64,000 nucleotides of DNA, from assembly GCA_003999685.1 (NCBI GenBank), contig CP021224.1, positions 310,001 through 374,000 on the forward strand, given 5' to 3'. Each line of letters opens with the position of its first letter. Positions within the stretch are counted from its first letter, which is position 1. The position numbers and the translations under genes are program-made. The DNA comes from Taiwanofungus camphoratus (Eukaryota; Basidiomycota; Agaricomycetes; Polyporales; Taiwanofungaceae). Below are positions 38,494 to 48,978 of this stretch, one piece after another. The notes under the pieces are model-generated. The model saw only the letters and a list, made by a program, of their open reading frames with translations, searched no databases and was not told the DNA's origin.

Positions 38494-39136
38494 CTGTACT
38501 ATTTCGACCATAGGTTCATGAGGTGTGACATGTGACACCGATTTTCACTTAGTTCACTGACGCTGTACAAATGGCTTAGTTCAGTTCAGTGGTCAATGTG
38601 ACAAATTTTGACTGAACTTCCTAAAACAAATGTGCCTTGTTAGGAAAAAGATATCACATGACAACCCTAGCATATCTCTGAGTGTGGTTGTCTCACATGC
38701 TGCGCAAGGTGCCATACTGGTAGATAGCAATCGAAGATATCTTGACCAATTGTAGAGCACCACAGGATGTAGAGGTGCAGAATGATTGCACATCTTCCAG
38801 TCTTAATGTATTCTACGATCTGGATGCTTACGGCCAATCTTGCAACGCAGATGAGCATGAGGATAATTCACCGCAGCCACTTCCGAAGAAAATGAGAGTT
38901 TTGATTTTTCTGCTTCTAATATCATGTACATGGCTTCCTATGTGTTGCTACATCATATGAGGGCCTTAACGCACTACTACTATGATGTCTAGGGGCCGAA
39001 AACGATGTGTTTTTAGTAGTGTGACAATTGACTTTTCTTCTAGTTCACTCATGCCTGTGACGCGCACAAATGAACTAACTCACCAGTTCAGATGGTCCTG
39101 TGACGCGTGACTAAACCTATGGTCGAAATAGTACAG
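38494..39136. mobile_element. DNA element with TIRs flanked by TA
   Basis: Left end CTGTACTATTTCGACCATAG and the reverse complement of the right end are the same over at least 23 bp (to GGTT), with TA on both outer sides (38492-38493 and 39137-39138). At 643 bp it is too short for a transposase. The TA flanks suggest a Tc1/mariner-type non-autonomous element, though TA could also be part of the repeat. TTAGTTCA motifs recur in both subterminal parts. A 60-codon open stretch in the middle (SLNVFYDLDAYGQSCNADEH) may be a coding remnant. Confidence 0.65.
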
Positions 39137-39836
39137 TATGGTATGTTTCAGACAATATCCTCCACCCGATGTTGAGAGTTTTTCCTATCATATTTCGTAT
39201 TCTCTGTATTTCATATTTTCGAGTCAGGATGATGCCAATGTCATCCTGAGTCTTATTATGCTCTTGTTTCCATCAAGATTTTATTCCTACGTGACTGGAA
39301 TTGATCGCGCCGCTGTCATCATTACTTTGTACTACTTTACTTGGTGTACCTTACATTACATGTACTACTTAAGGAGGCCGTAGACATATTGCGAAGATAG
39401 AATTCTCTCATGCTATTCTCCGCCTCAAGCTTCGATGGAAATAGAGTGATAACACACTTGATCAAGTGTGAGGTTTATCTTTTGTAACCTCATACTCCAT
39501 GACTAGATTCTTGCTGACTGAACAAAGCTTAATTCGCACTCATCCTCCATTGAAACACTCTAGACAACACTGTTGTTATAGTGAACCTATACGCTTCTGT
39601 GGTACACCATTTGTACTCAAGTGCATTGTTACCTATGATGGATAACCCTCACTTAGCTGCACTTGCAGCTAACCTTGCCCCAGACACTTATCAAGGAGAG
39701 AATCATAAATATATTATACTTACAAAGCCGCTCCATGTATTGTACTCGAACTTTTGCCAGTGGAGTACCGGAAAGGTATAAAAACCTGACGAGCGCTCCG
39801 GCAGTAACGTGGCTTCTCTTTCTCACGCAACGCTCT
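39137..39836. other. Left flank of the LINE
   Basis: AT-rich, no gene. A TATAAAAA motif at about 39777 lies 60 nt before the LINE target site, so the LINE may have landed just downstream of a promoter; no gene is seen across the break. Confidence 0.35.
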
Positions 39837-39850
39837 CAGTACGAGCACTC
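39837..39850. repeat. LINE target-site duplication, left copy
   Basis: CAGTACGAGCACTC directly abuts the poly(T) run (the LINE poly(A) tail) and is repeated exactly at 47370-47383 beyond the LINE 5' end. Confidence 0.9.
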
Positions 39851-40176
39851 TTTTTTTTTTTTTTTTTTTTTTTTTTATTCCTCGAGTTTATACTCCATAC
39901 AACGTAGGTACATGTAGAGTGATATTAATAGTAAGTGGGCATCCGCACCCGCATGAGCAGTACACCTACAGTTTTCGGTGACCTCGTTATTTGGCGTGGG
40001 CATATAATCCAACAAGGTCTGACAGGAAGAATACAGTCACCATATGGCGCCATACTCAACCCCGACCCGTTTTTCACGCTCTGTGTGCTTGTTCGGCCCG
40101 TTAATCCCGTACCGTTAACAAAACACTTAAGGAACTAAGTCTAGCCCTACAGGTTTCGGGCCTCAGTTGTCTGTGG

Positions 40177-43100
40177 TTAGACGAGAGGGTCTTCGCGGAT
40201 ACTGGGTTCCGCTATCCCCTCGTCTATCCAGTTGTGGTACATTTCAAACGCCTTTTCCTCGGCGTCGTACCACTCACAGAAATCCCGGTACTTTCCACCC
40301 AAGGCGGTGGTCATGCCAGGATCTAAATGTCGGTCCGCATGGAACCGTTGCCATGCCGCTTGTCTTCCGACAGTGTGGCACATAAGACGTGCACGTGTGA
40401 ATGTTCTCATGCGCGCAGCTTCAGCTTCGAGCAGAGATTCGGCCAGAATTTCCGCCCAATCAAATGTGGAGACCATCGGATTGAGCCGAAGGAACTCCAT
40501 TATGTCATCCGGAGTCCATCCTTTTTGTTCAGGGGGCCCCATCAGAAGCGGATCCCGAGGACCCTGTTGGCGCTTCGTCCTAATCCAGAACGGACAGTCG
40601 AAGAGAACATGTTCCCTGGTTTCCTCCGCTCCGCACAGGCAAAGGTGAGGGCCAGGGATATTGAACCGCGAACGGTATTCACCACCAGGGAAATGGTTGG
40701 TAAGCACGCGACATACGCGTGCCACCTCCTTGTTGGACTTGCCAGCTGCCTTCAAGACCCACGTGCCCTTGGCCGTAGTCCCGTGCAGCGGTAATGCGTC
40801 TTCGGTTACTTTCCATAACCGTCGGCCACGATAGCTAGGGTTATCAACTTGTGTCCCCCAGCGCTTTTTTACCCTTGCCTTTACACGGGCAAGGGCCATC
40901 GATTGTGAGATGAATTCTGGTTGGGGATCATCCAATGCCTTCTTCGCAAGTTCATCAACGAACTCGTTCTGGAAAATGCCTTTATGGGATGGGACCCATA
41001 AAAGGATAATGCGTCGGCGTTCATCTCCATCGAGGAACACTCGGACGTGTTGAGAGGCCATGACCGCTGCCATTTGCGACGGTCCGACTTCCGGTTTAAA
41101 TATTTGGTCAAGTGCCGATTGGTTGTCGGAACAGACCGTGAGGGTTGTGATGTGGGCAGGGACGTCACGAGTCGCTTCTCGCAATCCGCGCGCCAATGCC
41201 AACATCTCCGCATCAAAGCTTTGGACCTTACCGGCCCCAAATCTTCCATGTGCAACGTGATCTTCCCCGTCAATGACGAGCCACGCGCTACCAGATCTTA
41301 CTGTGGGTGCATTCTTATACGACCCATCAGTGAATAACATTCGCCCTTCTGGCTGGGCCAACTGGCGCCGGAATTCCGGCCACCAGGTGTGCTCCAACCA
41401 GTCGGCGAATTCAGGAGAGCTTTTGTTTGGACCTTTTCCGTCCAAAAACACTCGCTCGAATCGATCAATGTACCGATCCACGACCCGATCACCAGGCCGT
41501 GCCTCCGGGTGGAGTGGTGCAAAGTCTTCTGATGACTGCCTCCCGATACGATCTATGAACGTCATCGGGGTGACAGCCTGTTTTTTGCCGCGTCGCGAAT
41601 TAAGCGGCCATGGCGCAGTAATATTGGTGACATTGGTCGCCCAATAAGGTGGAAGGGCGGCCCTCATTGGGTGCCCTTCATGAACTCGCCGCGCTCTAAG
41701 TGCAGCTTTTTCCATGTACCGGTCGACCTGAATGCGGATGGGGACTAACCCACCCAACATCTCCATCGCCCCGATCGGTGTAGTCTTAAAGCAGCCGGTT
41801 ATCCACCGAGCTGCTCTAGACTGAGCGGTCTGCAATTCTTTTGCAGCCCATTTGAGGCCCTTCCACTGTGGGTTCCACCACAGTTGAGCGCCGTATAACA
41901 TCAGCGGAACGACGTGCGCTATATAGAGCCGTCTTTTGTTGATGGGATGGAATCCGCGTGCCGAGTTACCAAGCATGCGGAGTGCATTGCACGTGCTGGC
42001 CGCCTTATTGGCGTAGAACCGCACGTGTGCATGGAAGCTAAGCTTGGGGTCTAAAAAGAACCCAAGATAGCGCATCGTGTCCTTTGCTCGTAAAGTGACG
42101 TCATGTCCATCAGTTCGGATGGTTAGATCCGGACCGAGTGGTCGGGAAATTGAATACCCCTTCTGACGCTTCCAGAAGTGCATCAACTCCAACTTGTCTC
42201 CTTCGACGCCTAAACCTAAACGGTTCAGGTCGCCTACGAGATTATGGAAGACATCCGCCAGGATGGTGTTGTTCTTCAAAATAAGGGCTTGCGGGCTGTC
42301 GTCAACAGCCTTCGGCGAAGCCGCCATGATGAGACCGTCGTCCACATAGAACTGAGTCCCGGTTCGGCCCGGTTGTACCAAGTGGACTGGCGCCCATTTG
42401 TGTATGACCGGTGCAATGTATACCCCAGATAGAATCGGGGATAGACTAGAGCCCTGACCAACTCCAACATCAAAGTCAGATGGCTCAGTCAAGGAGCCGT
42501 TAAACAAGAATCGGGTTTTACGCCCGATCAAGTAATTTGACATGAAATTGCAGAGTTTACTGTTGAAGCCCTGTTTCCGCATGATTCCTACCAACGCATC
42601 GTGATTGATGGACGGGTAGAATTGGGACACATCGAGCAGTAGCACCGATGGGATAAGGTTGCGCGCCCATGCCTCTTTGACATTGTGCACAAGTTGAATG
42701 CCAGCATCAGTGGTGCTATGCTGCATAGCCCCACCAAATTGACATGGGTGTAGGATTCCCCACTTCTGGGCATCCCACTGCATTCGCTTGGCAATGATCT
42801 TTTCGAACAATTTGCCAAAGCAATTCAGCAAGCAAATAGGCCTGTAGGCCTTCGCTAGTGTATAATCTGGTTTGTTTGGTTTTGGTAACACCACAGTAAC
42901 AGACCGTTTAAAGACGCTCGGATAAACCTCAAAGTCGAGGCAAGCGTTATAATACGCGCACAGCCATTGCCGCACGTGTATACCGAGATCGGTTTCGATG
43001 CCCTCCTCAGAGCGCTCGATCCGGTCCACCATCCATTTGATCCACATCCAGTTCACGTGATCGGGACCGGGTGTGGACGTATTGCTGGTGGATTTAAGAT

Positions 43101-44661
43101 TCTCGCGAATCTCAGTCTCACTGATATCTGGTAGAGTTAATTCCTCACGTTGGGGAATTTCGTCCACGAACGACAGATCCACCGGCCGTGGGTTGGCAGG
43201 CGTGAACTGATTTTGGAAGGCACGACTGAGATCAGCCGCACTTTGAACTGGCGTACCATCAGCTTGCCGCAGCTGAATGGTGGCCTCTTGTCGTCTCGGC
43301 TTTGTCCATGCAACAAAGTCCGAGATTGATTGAGGACTGGATTCATCCATTATCCGGTCAAAGTGTGCGCGCTTCGCCTGTTTCGTGGCACGGCGAAGTG
43401 TTGCACGTTGTTTATGCCGTTCAGACCGAATTTCGGCGGCAACATCGTATGCGTCTGCAGTGGCCTGAGCGCCAGGTCCCAGCTGATGACGTGTGTAACG
43501 ATACTGCCCAGACGCCGCACTAAGGCGGTGTTGGGTGTTCGCCAACTTAGTGGCCGCGTGAGAGCATGCAGCATCCCACCACGACTTTGAACGTTTGGAT
43601 GGTCGTTTTATAGCCGAAAACTCCATCCAAAGTCGTTGAAGGTCTCGCTCTAGGCGATCCCCCATTCTTTCAACGCCTTGAGCGCTGCTGAAATGTGTAG
43701 GGTAATCAACGAACAGTTTCGTCGTTGCCGTCACAAATTGTTGGGCCGCGTCACCAGTACGAGGAATACCCCGCACTGGTTCTGGCTCAACCTCAATTGG
43801 CATCTCCCACCGCAAGACCGCGTGGTCGCTGTTGTGACGATGTGACATAAGTACATGAAGGTTTTGGCCTTCATAGTATGCTGGGTCGATCCACACCAAG
43901 TCTATGACTCCAGGTGTGAGAGCGATGTTGTGAGAACGCCAAGTGACTGGGCCGTCCTGGGCATTTATTAAAACCAGATCGAGTTCGGTCTGTGCCAACT
44001 CGATGAGGCGGTTGGAATCAGCGTAGTGCGGAGGCCGCACCCGAGATCCCGCAGCTCGTGTGTCCCACAGTGGGTGGCGGAGATTGAAATCCCCACACAT
44101 ACATGCAATTGGTGGAAGCGTGTGTACACGTGTTTCCAAATATCGGACAGCATCAAACGTGTTACTGTCATTGTACACATTCAGGACATTGAAGTCTCCA
44201 GACGGAAGCTTGAGTACTACCAGAAGGCAATCCTTATGGGAGACACTATGGGTGACAACTTGCGGGGAGGCCGCGGCCCATCGCTTGTTGACATAGACTG
44301 CAACTCGGGAATCTTTCGATGCCCCGAGGCACTTGAACGAAGCGTGGGCAGACGTGTTCTCATACACTTCCCCGTTTCGTGACTTAGCTGAGGTTACATC
44401 TTTGATGCGTCCCCAGTATATTTCTTGGATACAAATTATATCAGCATCCCTATGTCTTTCTAGCAGAATGCCAGTGTTTTCCGCCGATTTCTGGACATTT
44501 GCACTAATAATTGTGAGAACCTGCCTATTATTTTGCTCATTCTCGCTTTCTACACTTCCAGTAGTTAGGCTGGGTGTGCGGTTGAGATCCGGTATCTCAT
44601 TTGGAGATTCAGATCTGTTATGTGTAATATTTACAATTGTACTTTGCGTTGTACTATACAT
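40177..44661 (-). CDS. LINE ORF2: endonuclease, reverse transcriptase, RNase H
   Basis: About 1,494 residues from the first ATG. In order: an apurinic-type endonuclease (SANVQKSAENTG; IICIQEIYWG; CMCGDFNLRHPLWD; NSDHAVLRW) at residues about 50-290; a reverse transcriptase at about 550-880 (FEKIIAKRMQW; DVSQFYPSINHDALVG; GVGQGSSLSPILSGVY; QFYVDDGLIMA with the catalytic Asp pair); an RNase H at about 1130-1270 (LFTDGSYKNAPTVRSGSAW; SFDAEMLALARGLREA; CSDNQSALDQI; WVPSHKGI); and a C-terminal zinc finger (HLCLCGAEETREHVLFDC). All catalytic residues I can place are present. The endonuclease nicks the target DNA, which primes reverse transcription of the element RNA. Confidence 0.94.
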   Translation of the reverse strand: MYSTTQSTIVNITHNRSESPNEIPDLNRTPSLTTGSVESENEQNNRQVLTIISANVQKSAENTGILLERHRDADIICIQEIYWGRIKDVTSAKSRNGEVYENTSAHASFKCLGASKDSRVAVYVNKRWAAASPQVVTHSVSHKDCLLVVLKLPSGDFNVLNVYNDSNTFDAVRYLETRVHTLPPIACMCGDFNLRHPLWDTRAAGSRVRPPHYADSNRLIELAQTELDLVLINAQDGPVTWRSHNIALTPGVIDLVWIDPAYYEGQNLHVLMSHRHNSDHAVLRWEMPIEVEPEPVRGIPRTGDAAQQFVTATTKLFVDYPTHFSSAQGVERMGDRLERDLQRLWMEFSAIKRPSKRSKSWWDAACSHAATKLANTQHRLSAASGQYRYTRHQLGPGAQATADAYDVAAEIRSERHKQRATLRRATKQAKRAHFDRIMDESSPQSISDFVAWTKPRRQEATIQLRQADGTPVQSAADLSRAFQNQFTPANPRPVDLSFVDEIPQREELTLPDISETEIRENLKSTSNTSTPGPDHVNWMWIKWMVDRIERSEEGIETDLGIHVRQWLCAYYNACLDFEVYPSVFKRSVTVVLPKPNKPDYTLAKAYRPICLLNCFGKLFEKIIAKRMQWDAQKWGILHPCQFGGAMQHSTTDAGIQLVHNVKEAWARNLIPSVLLLDVSQFYPSINHDALVGIMRKQGFNSKLCNFMSNYLIGRKTRFLFNGSLTEPSDFDVGVGQGSSLSPILSGVYIAPVIHKWAPVHLVQPGRTGTQFYVDDGLIMAASPKAVDDSPQALILKNNTILADVFHNLVGDLNRLGLGVEGDKLELMHFWKRQKGYSISRPLGPDLTIRTDGHDVTLRAKDTMRYLGFFLDPKLSFHAHVRFYANKAASTCNALRMLGNSARGFHPINKRRLYIAHVVPLMLYGAQLWWNPQWKGLKWAAKELQTAQSRAARWITGCFKTTPIGAMEMLGGLVPIRIQVDRYMEKAALRARRVHEGHPMRAALPPYWATNVTNITAPWPLNSRRGKKQAVTPMTFIDRIGRQSSEDFAPLHPEARPGDRVVDRYIDRFERVFLDGKGPNKSSPEFADWLEHTWWPEFRRQLAQPEGRMLFTDGSYKNAPTVRSGSAWLVIDGEDHVAHGRFGAGKVQSFDAEMLALARGLREATRDVPAHITTLTVCSDNQSALDQIFKPEVGPSQMAAVMASQHVRVFLDGDERRRIILLWVPSHKGIFQNEFVDELAKKALDDPQPEFISQSMALARVKARVKKRWGTQVDNPSYRGRRLWKVTEDALPLHGTTAKGTWVLKAAGKSNKEVARVCRVLTNHFPGGEYRSRFNIPGPHLCLCGAEETREHVLFDCPFWIRTKRQQGPRDPLLMGPPEQKGWTPDDIMEFLRLNPMVSTFDWAEILAESLLEAEAARMRTFTRARLMCHTVGRQAAWQRFHADRHLDPGMTTALGGKYRDFCEWYDAEEKAFEMYHNWIDEGIAEPSIREDPLV

Positions 44662-44683
44662 AGGCAACTATTAAATTGTCCAC

Positions 44684-47308
44684 TTATGCATGTGATTCTT
44701 CCGCGACTCGAGGCCTAGGCGTGCTCGAGCCGCTGGAATGTATCTCACCGCTTTCATGATCCGATACTCCTTCTCCATCAGAAGGGTCCGTAATCTCAAA
44801 TGACTCGCCTGACGGTCCAGGCCTAGCTGGCTGTTTGCCTCGTGCCTTTTCAGAAAGGCCACGCAGCTTTCCTCTGGTGGCAGCCTTCGCTGCTGCCGCC
44901 CTTCCTTTGGCTACAGACACCACCGGCGGGTGGGCCTTATGCCATTGTTGGTCACGTCGCTTCTTTGCCCACTGGCACTTGGGCGAATCAGCTTGGTGTC
45001 CATCATCACCAGATTTTCCACAATTAGGGCAACTGGCGTGTTCGGGTGGGCATGTGATCGTTGTTACCGTCATCGCAGCCCTTCGTTGTGCACAGCATGA
45101 AGACTTCTCTTCGTGTAGTGCCAAAATATGAGGTTCGCCACATTTGACGCAGCATTCATGTGCAGCTTGGCACAATGGGGCAATATGACCCCATCGCCAA
45201 CATCGGAGACAGAGCGGAACGGTTGACGTCTCGATCCATGGTTGTAAGCGGTACGTTTTGCCAAAAAGGCGGACCGGTTTTTTCATGATCCGGATGGCTG
45301 TGGAACCAGACCGGGTGTCGAGTATGGCGAATATGAATAAGCCACTGCCGCCAGAAGCTGATTGGTATCTAGCTTTGGGTGAATGATGTGGGTGTAAGAC
45401 AATTTCCTCCGCCCACTCATTGTTCCGCACGAGTTCTTGGAAGACTTCGAGCGGTGTGTATTCGACCCTGGTTTCATTCCGGTACAACGGGAACGCCTTG
45501 ATCGCCATTTGAGTGATGATATGGGCCCAGTCGAGCGATAGCCCAACCGGGTTCATTCCATCTGGTGCCACATGCGGTGCGACTAATCGTCCCATACCAG
45601 CTCTTAGGGCGCCCAGTTCCATTGTGGTAGGGCGTTCACTGCACACCAAATGTATCTCCCCGTTTCCAGGTGGTACTATGGCGTTAACGAGATAGTTGAC
45701 GGAGTTGCCTGCTCCGGCCAACAATTGTTGGACGACAACCTTGAGGTTGTCGACATTTAAAAGATCTCCGGGTTCTAGGGCTCGGTCAAATCTGAGTACT
45801 ACCGTCTTGGGGCTTGCACCCCGGGCCGGTTGTGTCGCGTGCTTGATCACGGGAGGGGGGCGAACATTTGAAGCGACGCCAATTGTGATCATGGGACGGG
45901 TAGGATCCCGTGCCACCATCGTGGGGCCTGTCCCACGTCCGCGTCCTAATCCAGGACGGGGCCGAGGGTCGCGCGTGTATCTGCTATCGCCAATTCGACT
46001 TGTCGTTTGGGCGGGGCCAGCCATGCCTTGTGCTATGCGTAGTGCATCGGACAAGGAGATGTTGGGGGCGATTTGTGCAATCTCTGTCGCTCCCCGTATG
46101 TCATCCCAGTTGGGACCGTCGTCAGCTGTAAGGTCTATTACTGTGCCAGTATTCTTCCTTTTTGCTGCAGGCGAAGCTGCCCTACTCCTTGTGGGAGAGG
46201 GTGGAGCTGCGCGCTTCTTTCCCTTGTCTGTAGGTGCAGACTTGGATCCTTCGTTAGGTGGCGACTGGATTCGCACCTGTCTGGGTGTCTGTTTAGCAGA
46301 CGATGAGGCCGTAGCAGCGGCATAGCCTGGTGCTGCGGCAGCTATTCCCTCCACTCTCTTTGTTAATGCTCGTAGTGTGGATGTGTTTGTAGTGACGGCT
46401 TGGATTAGCTTGCCGCTATCGTTGGTTGTTGAGGACGCAATGGTCCCAAGCGTTGTGCGTGCTCCATCAAACCATTGATCCGATGGTTTGGGGAGTACCG
46501 ATGTGAGTGCCACCGACATTTCACCGATGGTTTTGCGTTGTTCGGCAATAGTGGACTCTAGTTCCATCCTAATGTCGACTAATTCACGTACACGAGTGGC
46601 CAGGTGACCAATCCCGTTAAGATCCGCGATATGTTCCGCTCCAATCAGAGTGACCACTTGATTGGCCACTTGAAGAGCGGCTTGTGCTGTGTCCCTCCAC
46701 TCAAGTCCATAGGCTTCAGCGTGGTATTTATTGACATCCCTCCGTATGATGCGCGAGTACGCATCCTGGTCGATATGCAGAGTGTACGAGATGTGTTGCA
46801 GCGATTCCCTGATGGCCGCTAGCAGGGAGTCTGGAGTCTCATCTTGTGACGAACAGGTGCCTTGGAAGACCTGCACTTTGGGGGCCGTTGCATACATCGT
46901 GGCCTCGGGTAAAGCCGAGACATGCGGTGCAGGCCCCCCCTGTGGGAAAATGATAAACGTGTTGTCCTCATTATCCCTCTGGGGGTTGCTCACCTCTGGT
47001 GTAGGGGTGGGCATGAAAGGCTGAGTTGGCATGAAAGCCTCTGCAGCGGATGAGGGAGGTGGAGACGACCCTGGGATTGTCTCCATCTCAAAAGAAGCTC
47101 CACGAGCAAGTCGTAGGGCCTCAACTTGGGCTTGGGTTTGAGATCCCCGCGCATCAGGCGCAGGATATGGGGCAGGACGTCCTGAAGGTGTACCGCCGGA
47201 CACCCTCGAAGACGAAATGCCAGTCGAGGACGTCCCAGTGACTTGAAAGTCACCAGCGGTAAGATGGGAGCCAGTTGGGAGAGAAGAGGGAGTGAAAGCA
47301 GGGGCCAT
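44684..47308 (-). CDS. LINE ORF1: zinc-knuckle RNA-binding protein
   Basis: An 874-residue ORF1 product, presumed to coat the element RNA. The N-terminal half is Ser/Thr/Pro-rich and probably disordered. A basic nuclear-signal-like region follows (KGKKRAAPPSPTRSRAA; AAKRKNTG). Residues about 520-680 form a conserved RNA-binding-like domain (TVVLRFDRALEPGDLLNVD). After it come a CCHC knuckle (CLRCWRWGHIAPLC) and further Cys/His groups (CVKCGEPHILALH; CPNCGKSGDDGHQ). ORF2 begins 22 nt after the ORF1 stop. Confidence 0.88.
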   Translation of the reverse strand: MAPAFTPSSLPTGSHLTAGDFQVTGTSSTGISSSRVSGGTPSGRPAPYPAPDARGSQTQAQVEALRLARGASFEMETIPGSSPPPSSAAEAFMPTQPFMPTPTPEVSNPQRDNEDNTFIIFPQGGPAPHVSALPEATMYATAPKVQVFQGTCSSQDETPDSLLAAIRESLQHISYTLHIDQDAYSRIIRRDVNKYHAEAYGLEWRDTAQAALQVANQVVTLIGAEHIADLNGIGHLATRVRELVDIRMELESTIAEQRKTIGEMSVALTSVLPKPSDQWFDGARTTLGTIASSTTNDSGKLIQAVTTNTSTLRALTKRVEGIAAAAPGYAAATASSSAKQTPRQVRIQSPPNEGSKSAPTDKGKKRAAPPSPTRSRAASPAAKRKNTGTVIDLTADDGPNWDDIRGATEIAQIAPNISLSDALRIAQGMAGPAQTTSRIGDSRYTRDPRPRPGLGRGRGTGPTMVARDPTRPMITIGVASNVRPPPVIKHATQPARGASPKTVVLRFDRALEPGDLLNVDNLKVVVQQLLAGAGNSVNYLVNAIVPPGNGEIHLVCSERPTTMELGALRAGMGRLVAPHVAPDGMNPVGLSLDWAHIITQMAIKAFPLYRNETRVEYTPLEVFQELVRNNEWAEEIVLHPHHSPKARYQSASGGSGLFIFAILDTRSGSTAIRIMKKPVRLFGKTYRLQPWIETSTVPLCLRCWRWGHIAPLCQAAHECCVKCGEPHILALHEEKSSCCAQRRAAMTVTTITCPPEHASCPNCGKSGDDGHQADSPKCQWAKKRRDQQWHKAHPPVVSVAKGRAAAAKAATRGKLRGLSEKARGKQPARPGPSGESFEITDPSDGEGVSDHESGEIHSSGSSTPRPRVAEESHA

Positions 47309-47369
47309 TTCGACGACTAAGCTAGGGCGCCTAATGGAGATGGTGGTGGTACTGGTTCAAGAAGCGGTG

Positions 47370-47383
47370 CAGTACGAGCACTC
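47370..47383. repeat. LINE target-site duplication, right copy
   Basis: Same 14 bp as 39837-39850, next to the LINE 5' end. Confidence 0.9.
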
Positions 47384-47815
47384 GTAGATAACGACGCCCT
47401 TGAATGGAAGTATAATGTGATGATCTTTGTTAAAAAGGTGAATACACCGGTTGGGTACACAGTATATGTAGGCGGATTTTCTTGATCGGTCGTCTACGTA
47501 CTGGGTAATTTAGGGTCGATGGAGCCTGCGGCTTGTGTAGCTTGTTGCATCAGTATGTAGCGTATTGATGAACATAGACCTGAGAGTTACAAGATGTCGA
47601 CATCTTGACAATAATCTTGTAGTATTGAGCAATACCACACAGGACATCTTGGAGCAAGTGCACATCGGAGAGGATGTAGTAATACAGATACATATCGATT
47701 TCGGAGACACAACAACACGATAAGCAGACAGAGACTCGGAGTGAAGCACAAGGACGAGCAACGGCAAGTCAAACAGAGGACAACGCAGTATAAGTCAGAG
47801 CATTGAGCGGAGATA
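47384..47815. other. Intergenic between LINE and POLD4
   Basis: Right flank of the LINE and 3' flank of the polymerase subunit gene; no gene seen. Confidence 0.4.
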
Positions 47816-48849
47816 TCAAACCTCATCGTAAAACACACACTGGGAGAAACGCTTGTCATCGCTGCCTTCTCGTGTCAGCAATATCTCCTTCACCTGAGGG
47901 ATGGGCGAAGTCAACGAAACGTAAGGTAAGATATCAGTGTAAAAATGACTTACCTCCGGTGGGGGGTTAAGGCCAAGGGCCTCTGCTCGCTCCCACCTTT
48001 GGAGCCGGGTTACGCCGATGCAGGGACCGTATTCGTACGACCTGAAGGAAGGTTAATCCACTAATGGAGAAAAAGAACAATAGGGGAGTTAAACGTACAA
48101 GTCAAAGACGCGGAGGACGTGGTCGATCATGGTCTGCTCCTCTGCATGTACTGGAATCATCGCAAGAGACACTGTCAGTAATCTGCATGGTGGCTCGGAT
48201 GGAAGCACTTGAAAAATGGACAAAGCCTGTGACGATCAACAAACAGCATATAACCATCCACAAACCCATGCTCCAGGTAACAGAGCAGACCTCTAAGACG
48301 AGTAGCACCCGCACACTCACCAGGCTCGAGGTTCCCCATCTTTGTCCTCACAACTCCATAATGTTTTCTCCATCTACCCGTCCGATCTCGCAGGTCAGGT
48401 TTCCCCTTCCCAGCCTTCGCCCCCTTCACGTCGTCCTTCTGACTGTCAACATTCTCCGCTCCTTCGCGAGAGTCAAACACAGACTTGATCTTTGCCTCGT
48501 CATGTGTACGCAGCCGCCTCCTCTTCAGCGCAGGCTCGCCCTCCTCACTCTCTACCCCGGCGTTCCTGCGGCTGACGCTGGGCACTGCATCTTCATCCTC
48601 GAGGTTTCTGAAGTCGCTTTCGTCTTCACTGCTACTGCTCACTATTTCAATGGTCTCCGGTACCTCTGCTTTAGTGAGTAGTGATGAGGCTCGGGCGGAA
48701 AGCGCCTTCGCGCCCTTGACCTTTGGGTTGAGGCTGCCGGTGGATGCTGCACGCTTGGAGGCAGTAAAAGACAAAGTACCCTGTCTAAGTGGCGGAGGGT
48801 TTTTGCTCTTGGACGTCCCTGACGAGGAGTCAAGTACTTTGGGTGCCAT
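47816..48849 (-). CDS. POLD4: DNA polymerase delta subunit 4 (p12/Cdm1)
   Basis: Four exons (48849-48321, 48150-48099, 48041-47954, 47893-47816) sum to 747 nt and give 248 residues. The small subunit of replicative DNA polymerase delta; it stabilises the complex and helps binding to PCNA in the nucleus. Near the N-terminus RQGTLSFTASKR is a PIP-box-like motif. The conserved C-terminal domain is clear: VLRVFDLSYEYGPCIGVTRL, QRWERAEALGLNPPPEVKEI, then LLTREGSDDKRFSQCVFYDE. The middle is acidic and Ser-rich (IVSSSSEDESDF), with a basic RKHYGVV stretch. It is longer than the human subunit (107 residues) because of this linker, as is common in fungi. Confidence 0.9.
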
Positions 48850-48978
48850 AGAGAAGCCGTCAATTACGATCTGGCAAGAGCTTGGGTGTAGCACTGAGCA
48901 AGGCAGTCAATTGAATGCATGATCTAACGCTTGTACTGTAATACAGTCAAGGATTGCTAGTCAATAGACGCTCATATT

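Larger units (their letters stand above)
39851..47369 (-). mobile_element. Full-length non-LTR retrotransposon (LINE, Tad1-like)
   Basis: A 7.5-kb element on the minus strand. It starts with a short 5' leader (47369-47309), followed by ORF1 (47308-44684), ORF2 (44661-40177), a 3' untranslated part of about 300 nt, and a poly(A) tail of 26 A (39876-39851, seen as T on the plus strand). A perfect 14-bp duplication, CAGTACGAGCACTC, flanks it. Both frames are open from start to stop with no break. The exact duplication, long pure tail and open frames indicate a recent insertion and possibly a still active copy. The ORF order (zinc-knuckle ORF1; endonuclease, RT, RNase H and CCHC in ORF2) fits the Tad1 clade of fungal LINEs; the clade name is from motif layout only. 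Confidence 0.93.

Noticed and set aside
39571-39850. LTR-like context (TGTTGTTATAG, later TATAAAAA) around the LINE target site
   Set aside because: No matching partner repeat, no clear CA end and no short target duplication can be found, so an LTR is not supported.
39851-39876. Poly(T) tract as an independent repeat
   Set aside because: Explained as the poly(A) tail of the minus-strand LINE.
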